Counted from the first letter of the stretch, positions 35,456-43,869 are shown. The stretch: 64,000 nucleotides of DNA from Rhodocista pekingensis (GCF_042665545.1 NZ_JBHTCM010000005.1:1-64000), one strand, 5' to 3'. Notes: generated by a model from the sequence alone, not told the origin. Numbers and translations are program-made.

Positions 35456-36670
35456 ATGCCGATCCTGCACGACCTCCCCGGTCTCCGCCCCGTCGTTGCC
35501 GGGCTGGAGGAGACCCGCATCGTCCAGATGGTCCAGTACGGCCGCGGGCGGGAGGGGCTGATCCCGCTCTGGGTCGGGGAGGGCGACGTGCCCACGCCCG
35601 ACTTCATCCGCGAGGCCTGCGACCGTGCCATCCGCGAGGGCCGGGTCTTCTACACCTGGCAGCGTGGCCTGCCGGAGCTGCGCGAGGGGCTGGCTGCCTA
35701 TCTTTCAGGCAACCATGGCGCGGCGGTCGGGATGGAGCGGATCACCGTCGCCTCCTCCGGCATGCAGGCGATCATGCTGGCCTTGCAGGCGCTGGTCGGG
35801 CCGGGGGACGAGGTGGTCGTGGTCACCCCGGTCTGGCCGAACGTGATGTCGGCGGTGGCGCTGCTGGGCGGCGTGGTGGTGCCGGTGCCGCTGGAGCCCG
35901 GACCCCACGGCTGGCGCCTGGACCCCGACCGGGTCGCCGCCGCCATCGGGCCGCGGACCAAGGCCCTGTTCGTCAACTCGCCCAGCAACCCGACCGGCTG
36001 GGTGCTGGACCGCGACGGCCTGTGCGACCTCTGGGCGCTGGCCCGGCGGACGGGGATCTGGCTGATCGCGGACGAGGTGTACGGCCGTCTGGTCTATGAC
36101 CGCGCGCCGGGGCAGCGCGCCGTCGCGCCGTCCTTCCTGGAACTGGCGGGACCGGAGGACCGGCTGATCGTCCTCAACAGCTTCTCCAAGAACTGGGCCA
36201 TGACCGGCTGGCGGCTGGGCTGGCTGGTGACCCCGCCGGAGCTGGGACGGGTGCTGGAGAAGCTGGTGCAGATCAATACCTCCGGCACGCCGGAGTTCAT
36301 CCAGATGGCGGGGCTGGCGGCGCTGGAACGGGGCGAGGACTTCCTGGCGGCGACGCTGGAGCGCTGCCGTACCGGGCGGGGGATCGTCATGGCGGCGCTG
36401 GCGCCGCTGGCGGGGGTGCGGCTGCTGCCGCCGGCCGGGGCCTTCTATGCCTTCCTGGCGGTGCCGGGGGTGACGGACACGCTGGCCTTCGCCAAGGATC
36501 TGCTGGACCGCTGCGGCGTCGGGCTGGCGCCCGGCTGCGCCTTCGGCCCGGGCGGGGAGGGGCATCTGCGCCTGTGCTTCGCCAGCTCCGCGGAGCGGCT
36601 GCACGCGGCGATGGCGCGGCTGGTGCCGGCCCTGGAGGCGCTCGCGCCCGGCACCGGGGACAGCGCCTGA
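35456..36670 (+). CDS. Class I/II PLP-dependent aminotransferase
   Basis: A 404-residue aminotransferase of fold type I. The cofactor region has VASSGMQAIMLALQALVGPGDEVVV, the NPTG motif in NSPSNPTGWVL, the Asp/Tyr pair IADEVYGRLVYD, the PLP lysine in SFSKNWAMTGWRLGW and the substrate arginine near LRLCFA. Subgroup features (YTWQRGLPELREGLAAYL, GTPEFIQMAGLAALE) suggest an aspartate/aromatic-like or alanine-like enzyme, but the substrate is not certain. GGAAG lies six bases before the ATG at 35456; an in-frame start at 35408 is less likely. Confidence 0.88.
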   Translation: MPILHDLPGLRPVVAGLEETRIVQMVQYGRGREGLIPLWVGEGDVPTPDFIREACDRAIREGRVFYTWQRGLPELREGLAAYLSGNHGAAVGMERITVASSGMQAIMLALQALVGPGDEVVVVTPVWPNVMSAVALLGGVVVPVPLEPGPHGWRLDPDRVAAAIGPRTKALFVNSPSNPTGWVLDRDGLCDLWALARRTGIWLIADEVYGRLVYDRAPGQRAVAPSFLELAGPEDRLIVLNSFSKNWAMTGWRLGWLVTPPELGRVLEKLVQINTSGTPEFIQMAGLAALERGEDFLAATLERCRTGRGIVMAALAPLAGVRLLPPAGAFYAFLAVPGVTDTLAFAKDLLDRCGVGLAPGCAFGPGGEGHLRLCFASSAERLHAAMARLVPALEALAPGTGDSA

Positions 36671-36677
36671 TCCGGCA

Positions 36678-36723
36678 GCCCCGATGAAGGCGGCCCCGAT
36701 GAAGGCAGGCCCGGTGAAATGCA
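36678..36723. repeat. Short 15-bp tandem repeat after the aminotransferase
   Basis: GCCCCGATGAAGGC is repeated in two almost identical 15-bp units (36678-36692 and 36693-36707) and a degenerate third unit. It follows directly on the aminotransferase stop and precedes the hairpin shared with the porin gene. It has no coding support. Confidence 0.75.
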
Positions 36724-36737
36724 GGCCGGATATGAGA

Positions 36738-36764
36738 ACGGCCGGCGCCTGGGGCGCCGGCCGT
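36738..36764 (-). terminator. Strong hairpin between aminotransferase and porin genes
   Basis: A perfect 12-bp inverted repeat (36738-36749 and 36753-36764, arms ACGGCCGGCGCC) with a three-base loop lies 24 bases beyond the porin stop. The T-run is missing on the minus strand, so termination may be inefficient or aided by Rho. It could act for the convergent aminotransferase as well. Confidence 0.55.
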
Positions 36765-36788
36765 CGCACGAACCGGATGGGGACCGGA

Positions 36789-37484
36789 TCAGAAGGACTT
36801 CGACACCGTGAACACGACGCGCTCGTCGGACAGGTCGGCGTTCTGGTCGGTGTCGTGGTAGCGCAGGGCGAAGTCCAGGCCGAAGTGGCTGGTGGTCACG
36901 CCGAACGACCAGTCGACCACGTCGTCGTTCCAGGCCTCGCCCGTCTGGAGGCCGACATTGACGTCCACGCCCAGGTTGTCCGTGACCGCGGCGGCCAGAC
37001 CACCGGAGATGTACCAGGCCTCACCCGTGTTGCCGAAGTACTCCGGCGAGTAGTAGACCGAGGCCTTCGGAGTGAACTTGCCGATGGTGTACTCGAGGTT
37101 CAGACCCACTTCCCAGTAATTGTAGTCCAGGTCGCTGTCGGCGCCCGGATAGGTGTAGTACAGAACCTGGGCGGTGTAGCCGAAGTTGCCGATGGTGTTC
37201 GTGTAGCCGATGAAGTAGTCCAGCTCGGCGCTGGCCTCGTCACCGTCGTTGAAATCGACGTTGGAGCCCCAGATGCCGGCGAAGACGCCGTAGTTGGTCT
37301 CCAGGTTCAGGCCGGCCTGGGCGGCGACGCCCTCGTCGGTCTGGCTGATGCCACGGAACACGTAGTCCGTGGTCAGGGCGGCGGAACCCGTGATGGTGAA
37401 CGGGGCATCCTGGGCCTGGGCGGCGGCGGCGCCGAACAGCAGGGCCGCGGCGGCGGTGGTAGCGAACAACCGGCTCATACGCAT
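36789..37484 (-). CDS. TorF-family putative porin
   Basis: A 231-residue outer-membrane protein. The signal peptide ends at AAQA-QDAPF. The mature protein begins with FTITGSAALTTDYVFRGISQT, the signature of the TIGR02001/TorF family (conserved DYVFRGIS), and continues as alternating amphipathic beta strands that end in a terminal Phe (VVFTVSKSF). The family is common in proteobacteria with no proven substrate. AAAGGAG lies eight bases before the ATG, a strong site that fits an abundant protein. A hairpin follows the gene. Confidence 0.9.
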   Translation of the reverse strand: MRMSRLFATTAAAALLFGAAAAQAQDAPFTITGSAALTTDYVFRGISQTDEGVAAQAGLNLETNYGVFAGIWGSNVDFNDGDEASAELDYFIGYTNTIGNFGYTAQVLYYTYPGADSDLDYNYWEVGLNLEYTIGKFTPKASVYYSPEYFGNTGEAWYISGGLAAAVTDNLGVDVNVGLQTGEAWNDDVVDWSFGVTTSHFGLDFALRYHDTDQNADLSDERVVFTVSKSF

Positions 37485-37900
37485 GGAACCGCTCCTTTGA
37501 GGCTTATTCGTTTCGAAGAGGCTTTTTTTGTGTTCTGCGCCGCAGCAACAAGGGTGCCAGCGGCGTCCGCGCTGATGAAGCCGCCGAAGCGTCTGATTTG
37601 CAAGGGTTTGCCCTGACGCAGGGGACGTCCGGTGTGACTTTGCGCAGAAGTGTTGCAGAAAAAATACGCAGTTGCAGCCAGATCGGGCAGCGCCAGTTCA
37701 GCCGGCTACGGCGCCGGTCCCGCGGGAAGCGGCCCGCCGGGCGTCTTCATCGGGCTTTGTCTTGATAATGCGGATCGCTCGCAATCCGCACGGAAGCACC
37801 GCTCCCGGTTGCGCCCGCGGCCCGTCGGAGGGGCGGCGGCAGGGCGTGCGGCAAGGCGTGGCAGCAGGGGGACGGTGCGGAGACCGTCCCCCGGCCGGGG
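37485..37900. other. Intergenic region between decarboxylase and porin genes
   Basis: About 415 bases. The right-most part holds the decarboxylase 3' hairpin (37867-37892). The part next to the porin gene has an A-rich stretch (AAAAAAAGCC read on the minus strand) and should hold the porin promoter. No gene could be supported here. Confidence 0.4.
37867..37892 (-). terminator. Hairpin downstream of the ornithine/lysine decarboxylase
   Basis: A 10-bp perfect stem (GGGGGACGGT with ACCGTCCCCC) and a six-base loop lie 9 bases past the stop codon. There is no U-tract on the minus strand, so it may mark or protect the 3' end rather than terminate by itself. Confidence 0.5.
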
Positions 37901-39031
37901 TCAGATGTAGTAGGCCTGGAGCGGCGCGAAGCCGTTGAAGTTCACGGCCGAGTAGCTGGTGGTGTAGGCCCCGGTAGCGCGGATCGCCACGCGGTCGCCG
38001 ATCCGGAGATCCACCGGCAGCCGGTACTCCGCCCGCTCGTACAGCACGTCGGCGCTGTCGCAGGTCGGGCCGGCCAGGATCACCGGCTCGGCCGGGCCGC
38101 CGTCGCGCTCCGTCTCGATCGGGTACTGGATCGCCTCGTCCATCGTCTCGGCCAGCCCGCCGAACTTGCCGATGTCGAGATAGACCCAGCGGCGCAGGTC
38201 GTTGGCCGACTTGCGGGAGATCAGCACCACCTCGGACTGGATGATGCCGGCATCGCCCACCATGCCGCGGCCCGGCTCCACGATGGTTTCCGGGATGCGG
38301 TTGCCGAAATGGCGGCGCAGCGCCTCGTCGATGGCGAAGCCGTAGTCCTCGGCGCCCGGCACGTCGCTGCGGTAGCGGGTCGGGAAGCCGCCGCCCAGGT
38401 TGACCATGCGTAGCGCCACGCCCTTCTCCTCCAGGTCGCGGAAGATCGCGGCCGTGGTGGCCAGGGCGGCGTCCCACTGGGCGACGTCGCGCTGCTGGCT
38501 GCCGACATGGAAGGAGACGCCGTAGGGCACCACGTCCAGGGCGGCGGCGCGCAGCAGCAGGTCGTGCGCCATCTCCGGCTCGCAGCCGAACTTGCGCGAC
38601 AGCGGCCAGTCCGCCCCCTCGCCGGAGGTCAGGATGCGGCAGAAGACCCGGCTGCCGGGGGCGTTGGCCGCGATCTTCTCCAGCTCCGCCTCGCTGTCGA
38701 AGGCGAACAGGCGCACGCCCAGCTCGTAGGCGCGGCGGATGTCGGCGGCCTTCTTGATGGTGTTGCCGTAGCTGATCCGGTCGGGCGTGGCGCCGGCGGC
38801 GAGGCAGTCCTCGATCTCCGGCACGCTGGCCGTGTCGAAGGACGAGCCCAGGCCGGTCAGGAGACGCAGGATCTCCGGCGCCGGGTTGGCCTTCACGGCG
38901 TAGTAGATCTTCGCGTCCGGCAGGGCGCCGGACAGCCGGTCGTAATTGCGGGCGACGACGTCCAGATCGACCACGAGGCAGGGCGTGGCAGGACGGTTCT
39001 CGGCGAAGAATCGGGCGATCTTCTCGGTCAT
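37901..39031 (-). CDS. Type III PLP ornithine/lysine decarboxylase
   Basis: A 376-residue decarboxylase of the alanine-racemase fold, which makes putrescine and/or cadaverine. The PLP lysine is in KIYYAVKANP, the His and glycine motifs are SFHVGSQQ and MVNLGGGFPTRY, EPGRGMVGDAG follows, and the catalytic cysteine is in ILAGPTCDSADVL. Eukaryote-like short ODC/LDC enzymes of alphaproteobacteria have this size and these motifs; specificity for ornithine or lysine needs assay. It is preceded by a long leader with a small upstream ORF. Confidence 0.93.
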   Translation of the reverse strand: MTEKIARFFAENRPATPCLVVDLDVVARNYDRLSGALPDAKIYYAVKANPAPEILRLLTGLGSSFDTASVPEIEDCLAAGATPDRISYGNTIKKAADIRRAYELGVRLFAFDSEAELEKIAANAPGSRVFCRILTSGEGADWPLSRKFGCEPEMAHDLLLRAAALDVVPYGVSFHVGSQQRDVAQWDAALATTAAIFRDLEEKGVALRMVNLGGGFPTRYRSDVPGAEDYGFAIDEALRRHFGNRIPETIVEPGRGMVGDAGIIQSEVVLISRKSANDLRRWVYLDIGKFGGLAETMDEAIQYPIETERDGGPAEPVILAGPTCDSADVLYERAEYRLPVDLRIGDRVAIRATGAYTTSYSAVNFNGFAPLQAYYI

Positions 39032-39139
39032 CTCAGGACTCCGAGGCGGCAGGCGGCCGGGATGTGAGGGAAACGGGGAAACGCCGGGCCTCGCGGGCCC
39101 GGGATCGCTCAGGCAGGCCTTACGGCGGGCCGGAGCGGG

Positions 39140-39277
39140 TCACATACAGGGTTTGCTGCCGGAATCCGGAGACTGACCTGCGGAGCCCGTCGGTGCGGGC
39201 TGGAGATGGAAAGACAGGAAGGCGGGATAAAGCAGACAGGCGGGCGCGACCGGCCCACCGACAACAACATCAACCAT
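39140..39277 (-). CDS. Small upstream ORF in the decarboxylase leader
   Basis: A 45-residue frame that begins MVDVVVGGPVAPACLLYP and ends KPCM. GGAGG lies six to seven bases before the ATG, much better than average for this window. It ends 108 bases before the decarboxylase start, in what should be its transcribed leader. It is not similar to E. coli SpeFL, as far as I can see. Leader peptides regulate polyamine synthesis in other bacteria, so this could be one, but expression is not shown. Confidence 0.4.
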   Translation of the reverse strand: MVDVVVGGPVAPACLLYPAFLSFHLQPAPTGSAGQSPDSGSKPCM

Positions 39278-39418
39278 CGTAGCCTCCAATTCGCCGCCTT
39301 GTTTAAGGGACGGTCGGGGGTACGCGTTGCGTCGTTGCATAACCCCACCGGGCTGACGGCGCCGCCCGTTGCGGGGGCGGGAGTGGGGGCCATAGGCACG
39401 TGCGCTGCGACTGCGCGC

Positions 39419-39447
39419 TATATAGGGCAAGCCCCGGCGGCGCAAAA
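39419..39447 (-). promoter_or_regulatory. Possible promoter for the decarboxylase leader
   Basis: TATATA (39424-39419) is a strong -10-like hexamer on the minus strand, and a TTTTGC or TTTGCG hexamer lies 16-17 bases upstream. A start near 39412 would give a leader of about 380 bases that includes the small ORF. Confidence 0.35.
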
Positions 39448-39793
39448 GGGATTTTTCGGCTACGGCAGCGCAGACGGACCCTGCGCGGAGCGCCGGGTCC
39501 GCGGTGCGGACCGGGGTCCAGAATCTGATGCCGGCCTCTCCAGGAAAACCGAAGTCGTCGGCAGCACCGGCAGGGACCCGGAGGGCGGCGGACAGTCAAA
39601 TCACCGCAGGCCGAAATCACATTTTTGCCACTTTCCCGGTCAAATTAGGACATAGGACGGTGGCTTCATCCTTCGCAGGGGTCGCCACGGTGCGCACGAG
39701 ACTCCCCGTCTCACGGTCCTTCTCCCGGGGTTTCCTTTCCAGGGGCCCCGATGACGGACACCCCGGCCAGCCTTGCCCCGGCTGGCGGATTTT

Positions 39794-39836
39794 ACGGCCA
39801 CCGCAGCCAGCCCCCCGCGGTGGCCGTTTCTTTTTT
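39794..39836 (+). terminator. Intrinsic terminator 1
   Basis: An 11-bp perfect stem (ACGGCCACCGC at 39794-39804, GCGGTGGCCGT at 39817-39827) with a 12-base loop is followed by TTCTTTTTT. A textbook Rho-independent terminator on the plus strand. Confidence 0.9.
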
Positions 39837-39837
39837 C

Positions 39838-39876
39838 CGGTCCCCGCAGCCAGCCTGCCGCGGGGACCGTTTTTTT
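39838..39876 (+). terminator. Intrinsic terminator 2
   Basis: A 10-bp perfect stem (CGGTCCCCGC, 39838-39847; GCGGGGACCG, 39860-39869) with a 12-base loop is followed by seven T. It begins directly after terminator 1 and shares its loop start AGCCAGCC. Confidence 0.92.
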
Positions 39877-40113
39877 CTGTGCCGGCCCCGGGGGCCTGCT
39901 CCCTTCATCCTCGCATCGGATCCCGGTGACGGAATCACAGTCACCAACGCGCCATGCGGGCCGATCATCCGGCCTGCGGCAAAGCGGCGTGGCCTGCGGC
40001 CTGCCGGCCGGGTCGTGCCCGGTTCACAGCGCCGGTCGGGCGTGGCATGGTGCGGCCCCGCCGCGCGCCTGTCCGGCGTCCACGCTCCCTGGCCCTCCAA
40101 TCCCCTCGGCCCC

Positions 40114-40767
40114 ATGCTCTTCGAAGGTCGTGATCTGATCTGCCTGCGCGGCGCCCGCGTCGTCTTCTCCGGCCTGTGCTTCGGGCTGGAGGCCGGCGGC
40201 GCCCTGGTGCTCGTGGGGCCCAACGGCAGCGGCAAGTCCAGCCTGCTGCGGCTGCTCTCCGGCCTGTCCAGGCCGTTCGCGGGCACCCTGCTGTGGGACG
40301 GCCGGCCGGTCGCCGACGATCCGGACGGGCATCGCGGCCGGGTCCGCTATGTCGGCCATCTGGACGCGGTGAAGCCGGCCCTGACGGCGCAGGAGAACCT
40401 CGCCGGCTGGGCCGGGCTGCACGGCGCCGCCGATCCCATGGCGGTGGCCGCGGCCGCGCTGGAGCGCTGGGATCTGGCGCATCTGGCCGAGGTGCCGGGC
40501 CGATATCTCTCCGCCGGGCAGAAGCGCCGGGTGAATCTGGCGCGGCTGGCCCTGGCGCCGGCCGCCCTGTGGCTGCTGGACGAACCCTCGACCGCGCTGG
40601 ACCGCGCCTCCGTGGCCCGGCTGGCGGCGGAGATCGCCCGTCACCGCCGCGACGGCGGCATGGTGGTGCTGTCCACCCACACCGACCTGGACCTGACCGA
40701 TCCCGTCGTGCTGGACGTCTCGCGCTTCGCCGTGGCGCCCGACGACGCGGAGGAGCCCGCGGCATGA
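40114..40767 (+). CDS. ccmA: Heme ABC exporter ATP-binding protein CcmA
   Basis: A 217-residue ATPase of System I cytochrome c maturation, which powers release of holo-CcmE. Walker A VGPNGSGKSSLL, signature LSAGQKRRVNLARL (CcmA-type, with Gln-Lys), Walker B LWLLDEPSTALD and the switch His STHTD are present. The ATG at 40114 begins the family sequence (MLFEGRDLICLRG), although the ribosome site is weak; residues upstream in frame are not coding-like. It overlaps ccmB by four bases. Confidence 0.94.
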   Translation: MLFEGRDLICLRGARVVFSGLCFGLEAGGALVLVGPNGSGKSSLLRLLSGLSRPFAGTLLWDGRPVADDPDGHRGRVRYVGHLDAVKPALTAQENLAGWAGLHGAADPMAVAAAALERWDLAHLAEVPGRYLSAGQKRRVNLARLALAPAALWLLDEPSTALDRASVARLAAEIARHRRDGGMVVLSTHTDLDLTDPVVLDVSRFAVAPDDAEEPAA

Positions 40768-41429
40768 GCATCTTCCTGCGCCTGATCCGCCGCGACCTGC
40801 GCCTCGCCCTGCGGCAGGGGGCGGATGCCGCCACCGCGGTGCTGTTCTTCGTGCTCTGTGTCGTGCTGTTCCCCTTCGGCGTCGGGCCGGAGCCGAACAT
40901 CCTGGCCCGCATCGCCCCGGGCGTGATCCTGGTCGGGGCGCTGCTGGCCTCGCTGCTGTCGCTGGAGCGGCTGTTCCAGGCCGACCACGAGGACGGCTCG
41001 CTGGAGCTGCTGGCCCTGTCGCCGCTGCCGCTGGAGGCGGTCGCCCTGGCCAAGGTGGCGGCGCACTGGCTGATCACCGGCGTGCCGCTGATCCTGGCGG
41101 CGCCCTTGCTGGCGCTGCTGCTGAACCTGGAGGCCGGGGCCTTCGGCGTGCTGCTGCTGACGCTGGTGCTGGCGACACCGCTGCTCAGCCTGATCGGCGC
41201 CGTCGGGGCCGCCCTGACGCTGGGCGCGCGGCGTGGCGGCGTGCTGCTGCCGCTGCTGATCCTGCCGCTCTACATTCCCGTGCTGATCTTCGCCGCGGCG
41301 GCGATCGACGCCTCGCTGGCCGGGCTCAGCCCGCGCCCGCACCTGCTGCTGCTGGGCGGTCTGCTGGCCGCGGGCGTGACCCTGGCCCCGTTCGCCTCGG
41401 CCGCGGCGCTGCGCACCGCTCTGGATTGA
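40764..41429 (+). CDS. ccmB: Heme exporter permease CcmB
   Basis: A 221-residue membrane protein with six hydrophobic segments. The family features are RRDLRLALRQGADAATAVLFF, the LSLERLFQADHEDGSLELL loop and LPLYIPVLIFAAAAI. It joins CcmA, CcmC and CcmD to load heme onto CcmE and release it. Translationally coupled to ccmA. Confidence 0.94.
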   Translation: MSIFLRLIRRDLRLALRQGADAATAVLFFVLCVVLFPFGVGPEPNILARIAPGVILVGALLASLLSLERLFQADHEDGSLELLALSPLPLEAVALAKVAAHWLITGVPLILAAPLLALLLNLEAGAFGVLLLTLVLATPLLSLIGAVGAALTLGARRGGVLLPLLILPLYIPVLIFAAAAIDASLAGLSPRPHLLLLGGLLAAGVTLAPFASAAALRTALD

Positions 41430-41717
41430 GCAACGCATTCGCAGCAATGCTTCTGGCGCTTTTCTGACGTTACCGACGGTCACCGTGGCTCTTCGCCGCG
41501 GTTGAAGTCGGACGCCTGAATGTCCCCGCCGTGAATCATGACTTGTCGCTCGGACCCGGATACCATAAGATTTACCTCGAATTGAGGAGAAATTCGCCTC
41601 CAACTGGAGGTTTATTCTCCGCGGTGGGAATAATTCTCCCGCCGTATGAAGAAGTTCATCTAACCCGTTGGATTCATGCGGTTCCGACGGGATCGGGGAG
41701 ACTGTCCGGGGGGCGCG
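41430..41717. other. AT-richer intergenic region after ccmB
   Basis: About 290 bases. The part 41560-41660 is clearly lower in GC than its surroundings and carries small inverted repeats, among them CCTCC-A-ACTGGAGG and GGGAATAATTCTCCC. It may hold the promoter for the M23 peptidase/bactofilin pair. No gene seen. Confidence 0.4.
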
Positions 41718-43139
41718 GTGCTGAGTTCCATCACCCGAAGCGAACGCATCATCATCGTCGAGGACGACCGTGTCCGGTCCGTCGTCATCGGTCCGCAGCA
41801 GCGGCTGCGACCTGCTCTTCATCTGGCCGCCGCCGGTGCGGTCTGTGTCGGTCTGCTGGCCGGCTGGCTGCTGACGGTCGTGGAACTGCGCGACACCCGG
41901 CGCAGCGTCGCCATGCTGGCGGACACCGGGGATACTCTGGCGGCCCAGCTCGCGGACAGCCGCTCCCGGCTGGCCGTCCTGGGCGGGGAGCTGGACACGG
42001 CGCGCGAGGCGCTGGCCGGCGTTCTGGCCGGCGATGCGGAACTCCGGGGGACGCTGGAAACCGTGCTGGCGACGCTGGACACCGCCGCCGCCGACCCCAC
42101 GGGGAAGGGGCTGCGCCAGGCCCTGACAGCCGCGCGCGCCGGGCTGGAGCCGCTGGCCCTCGGCGCGGGCGAACACCTCGCCGCTGCCGGCCGCTCGTTG
42201 GAGCAGGTCGGTCAGGCCAGCCTGGAGGCCGCCACCCGCCGCGCCCAGGCCGCGCTCACCGCGCTGGAGATGGCCGCCGCGGACCGGCTGGGCGCCACGA
42301 CCGGCGACGGCACGGTCGGCGACGGCGGGCTGATGAGCGTGCTGGCGGAGACGCGGGCGGAGGTCCGCCAGCTCCGCATGGCGGTCGCGGTGGCCGATGC
42401 CCGCCGCGACGAGGCCGAGCAGAAGACCGCGGAGACAGAGCGCCGGATGGCCGCCGTGACCGACGGTCAGGTGGCCCTGATCGGCCAGCTCAGCGAACGG
42501 GCGGAGCTGCGCATCGGCGAGATCGAGTCGGTGCTGCGCGAGACCGGAATCGACCTGAACGCCGTGCTGGCGGATCTGGAGAGCGACCGTTTCGGTCGCG
42601 GCGGTCCGCTGGTGGACATCCCCGAGGCGGCGGCCCTGGCGATGGCCCCGGCGGCCGGTGAGGCCATGAGCCGGCTGGAGGGCCTGCTCGACCGGCAGGC
42701 CCGGCTGCGCGCCCTGTTCACCCTGCTGCCGCTCGCCGCCCCGCTGAACGACTTCTATGTTTCCAGCAACTTCGGCAAGCGGCTCGACCCCTTCACCAAT
42801 GAATGGGCCATGCATACCGGCCTGGATCTGGTGTCCCAGTTCCGGTCCCCCGTCACCGCCACCGCACCGGGAGAGGTCGTCTTCTCCGGCTGGGACAGCG
42901 GCGGCTACGGCCGCATGGTGCTGGTGGACCACGGATTCGGGATCAACACCCGCTACGCCCATCTGGACAAGGTGATGGTGAAAGCGGGACAAAGCATCAA
43001 TCAGGGCGATACTGTCGGCACGCTGGGTAACACCGGCCGGAGCCAGGGCCCGCATCTGCATTACGAGGTGCTCGTGGACGGGCGCCCGGTCAACCCGCTG
43101 CGTTTCATGGAGAGAGGGCGGCATGTTTGCGAAGGGTAA
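41718..43139 (+). CDS. M23-family peptidoglycan endopeptidase, membrane-anchored
   Basis: A protein of 473 residues (487 if it starts at the ATG 41676). One membrane segment (HLAAAGAVCVGLLAGWLLTVV) follows a short cytosolic start. A long Ala/Leu-rich coiled coil (about 60-340) leads to a C-terminal LytM/M23 domain, with the zinc ligands in EWAMHTGLDLVSQF and GPHLHYEVLVDGRPVNP, so it is probably active. The GTG start is chosen because GGGGGG lies before it, while the ATG has no ribosome site. It overlaps the bactofilin gene by 17 bases. M23 peptidase/bactofilin pairs shape cells (for example LmdC-BacA). Confidence 0.87.
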   Translation: MLSSITRSERIIIVEDDRVRSVVIGPQQRLRPALHLAAAGAVCVGLLAGWLLTVVELRDTRRSVAMLADTGDTLAAQLADSRSRLAVLGGELDTAREALAGVLAGDAELRGTLETVLATLDTAAADPTGKGLRQALTAARAGLEPLALGAGEHLAAAGRSLEQVGQASLEAATRRAQAALTALEMAAADRLGATTGDGTVGDGGLMSVLAETRAEVRQLRMAVAVADARRDEAEQKTAETERRMAAVTDGQVALIGQLSERAELRIGEIESVLRETGIDLNAVLADLESDRFGRGGPLVDIPEAAALAMAPAAGEAMSRLEGLLDRQARLRALFTLLPLAAPLNDFYVSSNFGKRLDPFTNEWAMHTGLDLVSQFRSPVTATAPGEVVFSGWDSGGYGRMVLVDHGFGINTRYAHLDKVMVKAGQSINQGDTVGTLGNTGRSQGPHLHYEVLVDGRPVNPLRFMERGRHVCEG

Positions 43140-43869
43140 GGAAACCGTCGAGCCGGTCGCGCGGCCACCGCAGCGGCGCAGCGGCCCGCCGCCGACGGCG
43201 CCCGGGATGCCCTCCATCATCGGGCCGGACATGGTGGTGACCGGCAATCTCGCCACCCCGGGCGAGGTCCATGTGGAAGGTCGGATCGACGGCGACGTCT
43301 CCTGCGCGCGCCTCGTCGTCGGGGCCACCGGCGCCGTGCATGGCGCCGTCAGCGCGGAATCGGTCCGCGTCCATGGCCGGGTCGAAGGGTCGATCCGGGC
43401 CGAGGAGGTGTTCCTGCTGAGCGGGTCGCACACCATCGGCGACATCGTGCAGGCGTCGCTGGAGATCTCCCCCGGCGCGCTGTTCGAGGGCACGGTCCGC
43501 CGCCGCGGCAGCGAAGAGGTGGCCCCGCCCGCGGCGCTGCCCGCCCCCACGCCGCCGGCTCCCGCCCCGGCCGCTCCCGCTCCGGCGCAGCCGGGCCGTC
43601 CGGCCGTGATCCATGCGCCCGCCCCGGCCGCTCCCGAGCCCCGTCCGGAGCCGCAGGCGGTCGCGCCGGCTCCGGCCCCGGCCCCGGCCGTTCCCCCCGT
43701 CGCCGAAGCTCCGGCCGCCGCCGCCCCGGAGGCGGAGGTTCCGCCGGTCGCCGCCAACGAGCAGGAGGAGCCCGCCGCCCCGGCTTCCGGCGCGCCGCCG
43801 GCCGCGGACGGAACGGAGCCGGACTCCCCGCCGACGCCGCCGCGCACCCGGCTCTGGGGCGTCCGCTAG
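43123..43869 (+). CDS. Bactofilin
   Basis: A 248-residue cytoskeletal protein. The central bactofilin beta-helix domain (about 30-130) is clear: PSIIGPDMVVTGNL, GEVHVEGRIDGDVSCARLVV, GAVHGAVSAESVRVHGRVEG, EVFLLSGSHTIGDI. A long disordered C-terminal tail of about 115 residues is made mostly of Pro, Ala and Glu. Bactofilins polymerise without nucleotide on the inner membrane and position peptidoglycan enzymes. The 17-base overlap with the M23 peptidase gene indicates joint function. Confidence 0.92.
   Translation: MFAKGKETVEPVARPPQRRSGPPPTAPGMPSIIGPDMVVTGNLATPGEVHVEGRIDGDVSCARLVVGATGAVHGAVSAESVRVHGRVEGSIRAEEVFLLSGSHTIGDIVQASLEISPGALFEGTVRRRGSEEVAPPAALPAPTPPAPAPAAPAPAQPGRPAVIHAPAPAAPEPRPEPQAVAPAPAPAPAVPPVAEAPAAAAPEAEVPPVAANEQEEPAAPASGAPPAADGTEPDSPPTPPRTRLWGVR

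Larger units (their letters stand above)
39650..39876 (+). ncRNA. Candidate small RNA or attenuator upstream of the ccm operon
   Basis: Several hairpins follow one another on the plus strand: GAGAC/GTCTC near 39700, a GC-rich stem near 39735, GCCAGCC/GGCTGGC at about 39763-39787, then two strong terminators. Both terminator loops begin AGCCAGCC, so the GGCTGG arm of the third hairpin could pair with any of three CCAGCC copies. TTGCCA at 39625 and TAGGAC near 39646 might be a promoter. No protein frame fits. Either a discrete small RNA with C-rich loops or a leader that stops transcription before ccmA is possible. Confidence 0.4.
39448..40113. other. Long intergenic region between the decarboxylase leader and ccmA
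   Basis: About 660 bases without a convincing protein gene. The plus strand carries a series of hairpins between about 39695 and 39876 that ends in two U-tract terminators (see the ncRNA and terminator entries). The stretch 39877-40113 should hold the ccmA promoter; I see no clear motif in it. Confidence 0.5.

Noticed and set aside
39504..39929. A 141-residue plus-strand frame upstream of ccmA
   Set aside because: It runs through both intrinsic terminators and encodes Pro/Arg-rich low-complexity sequence; an RNA feature explains the region better.
40641..43847. A 1068-residue antisense frame across ccmA, ccmB, the M23 peptidase and bactofilin genes
   Set aside because: Low-complexity Gly/Ala/Gln product, antisense to four recognised genes, no start signal.
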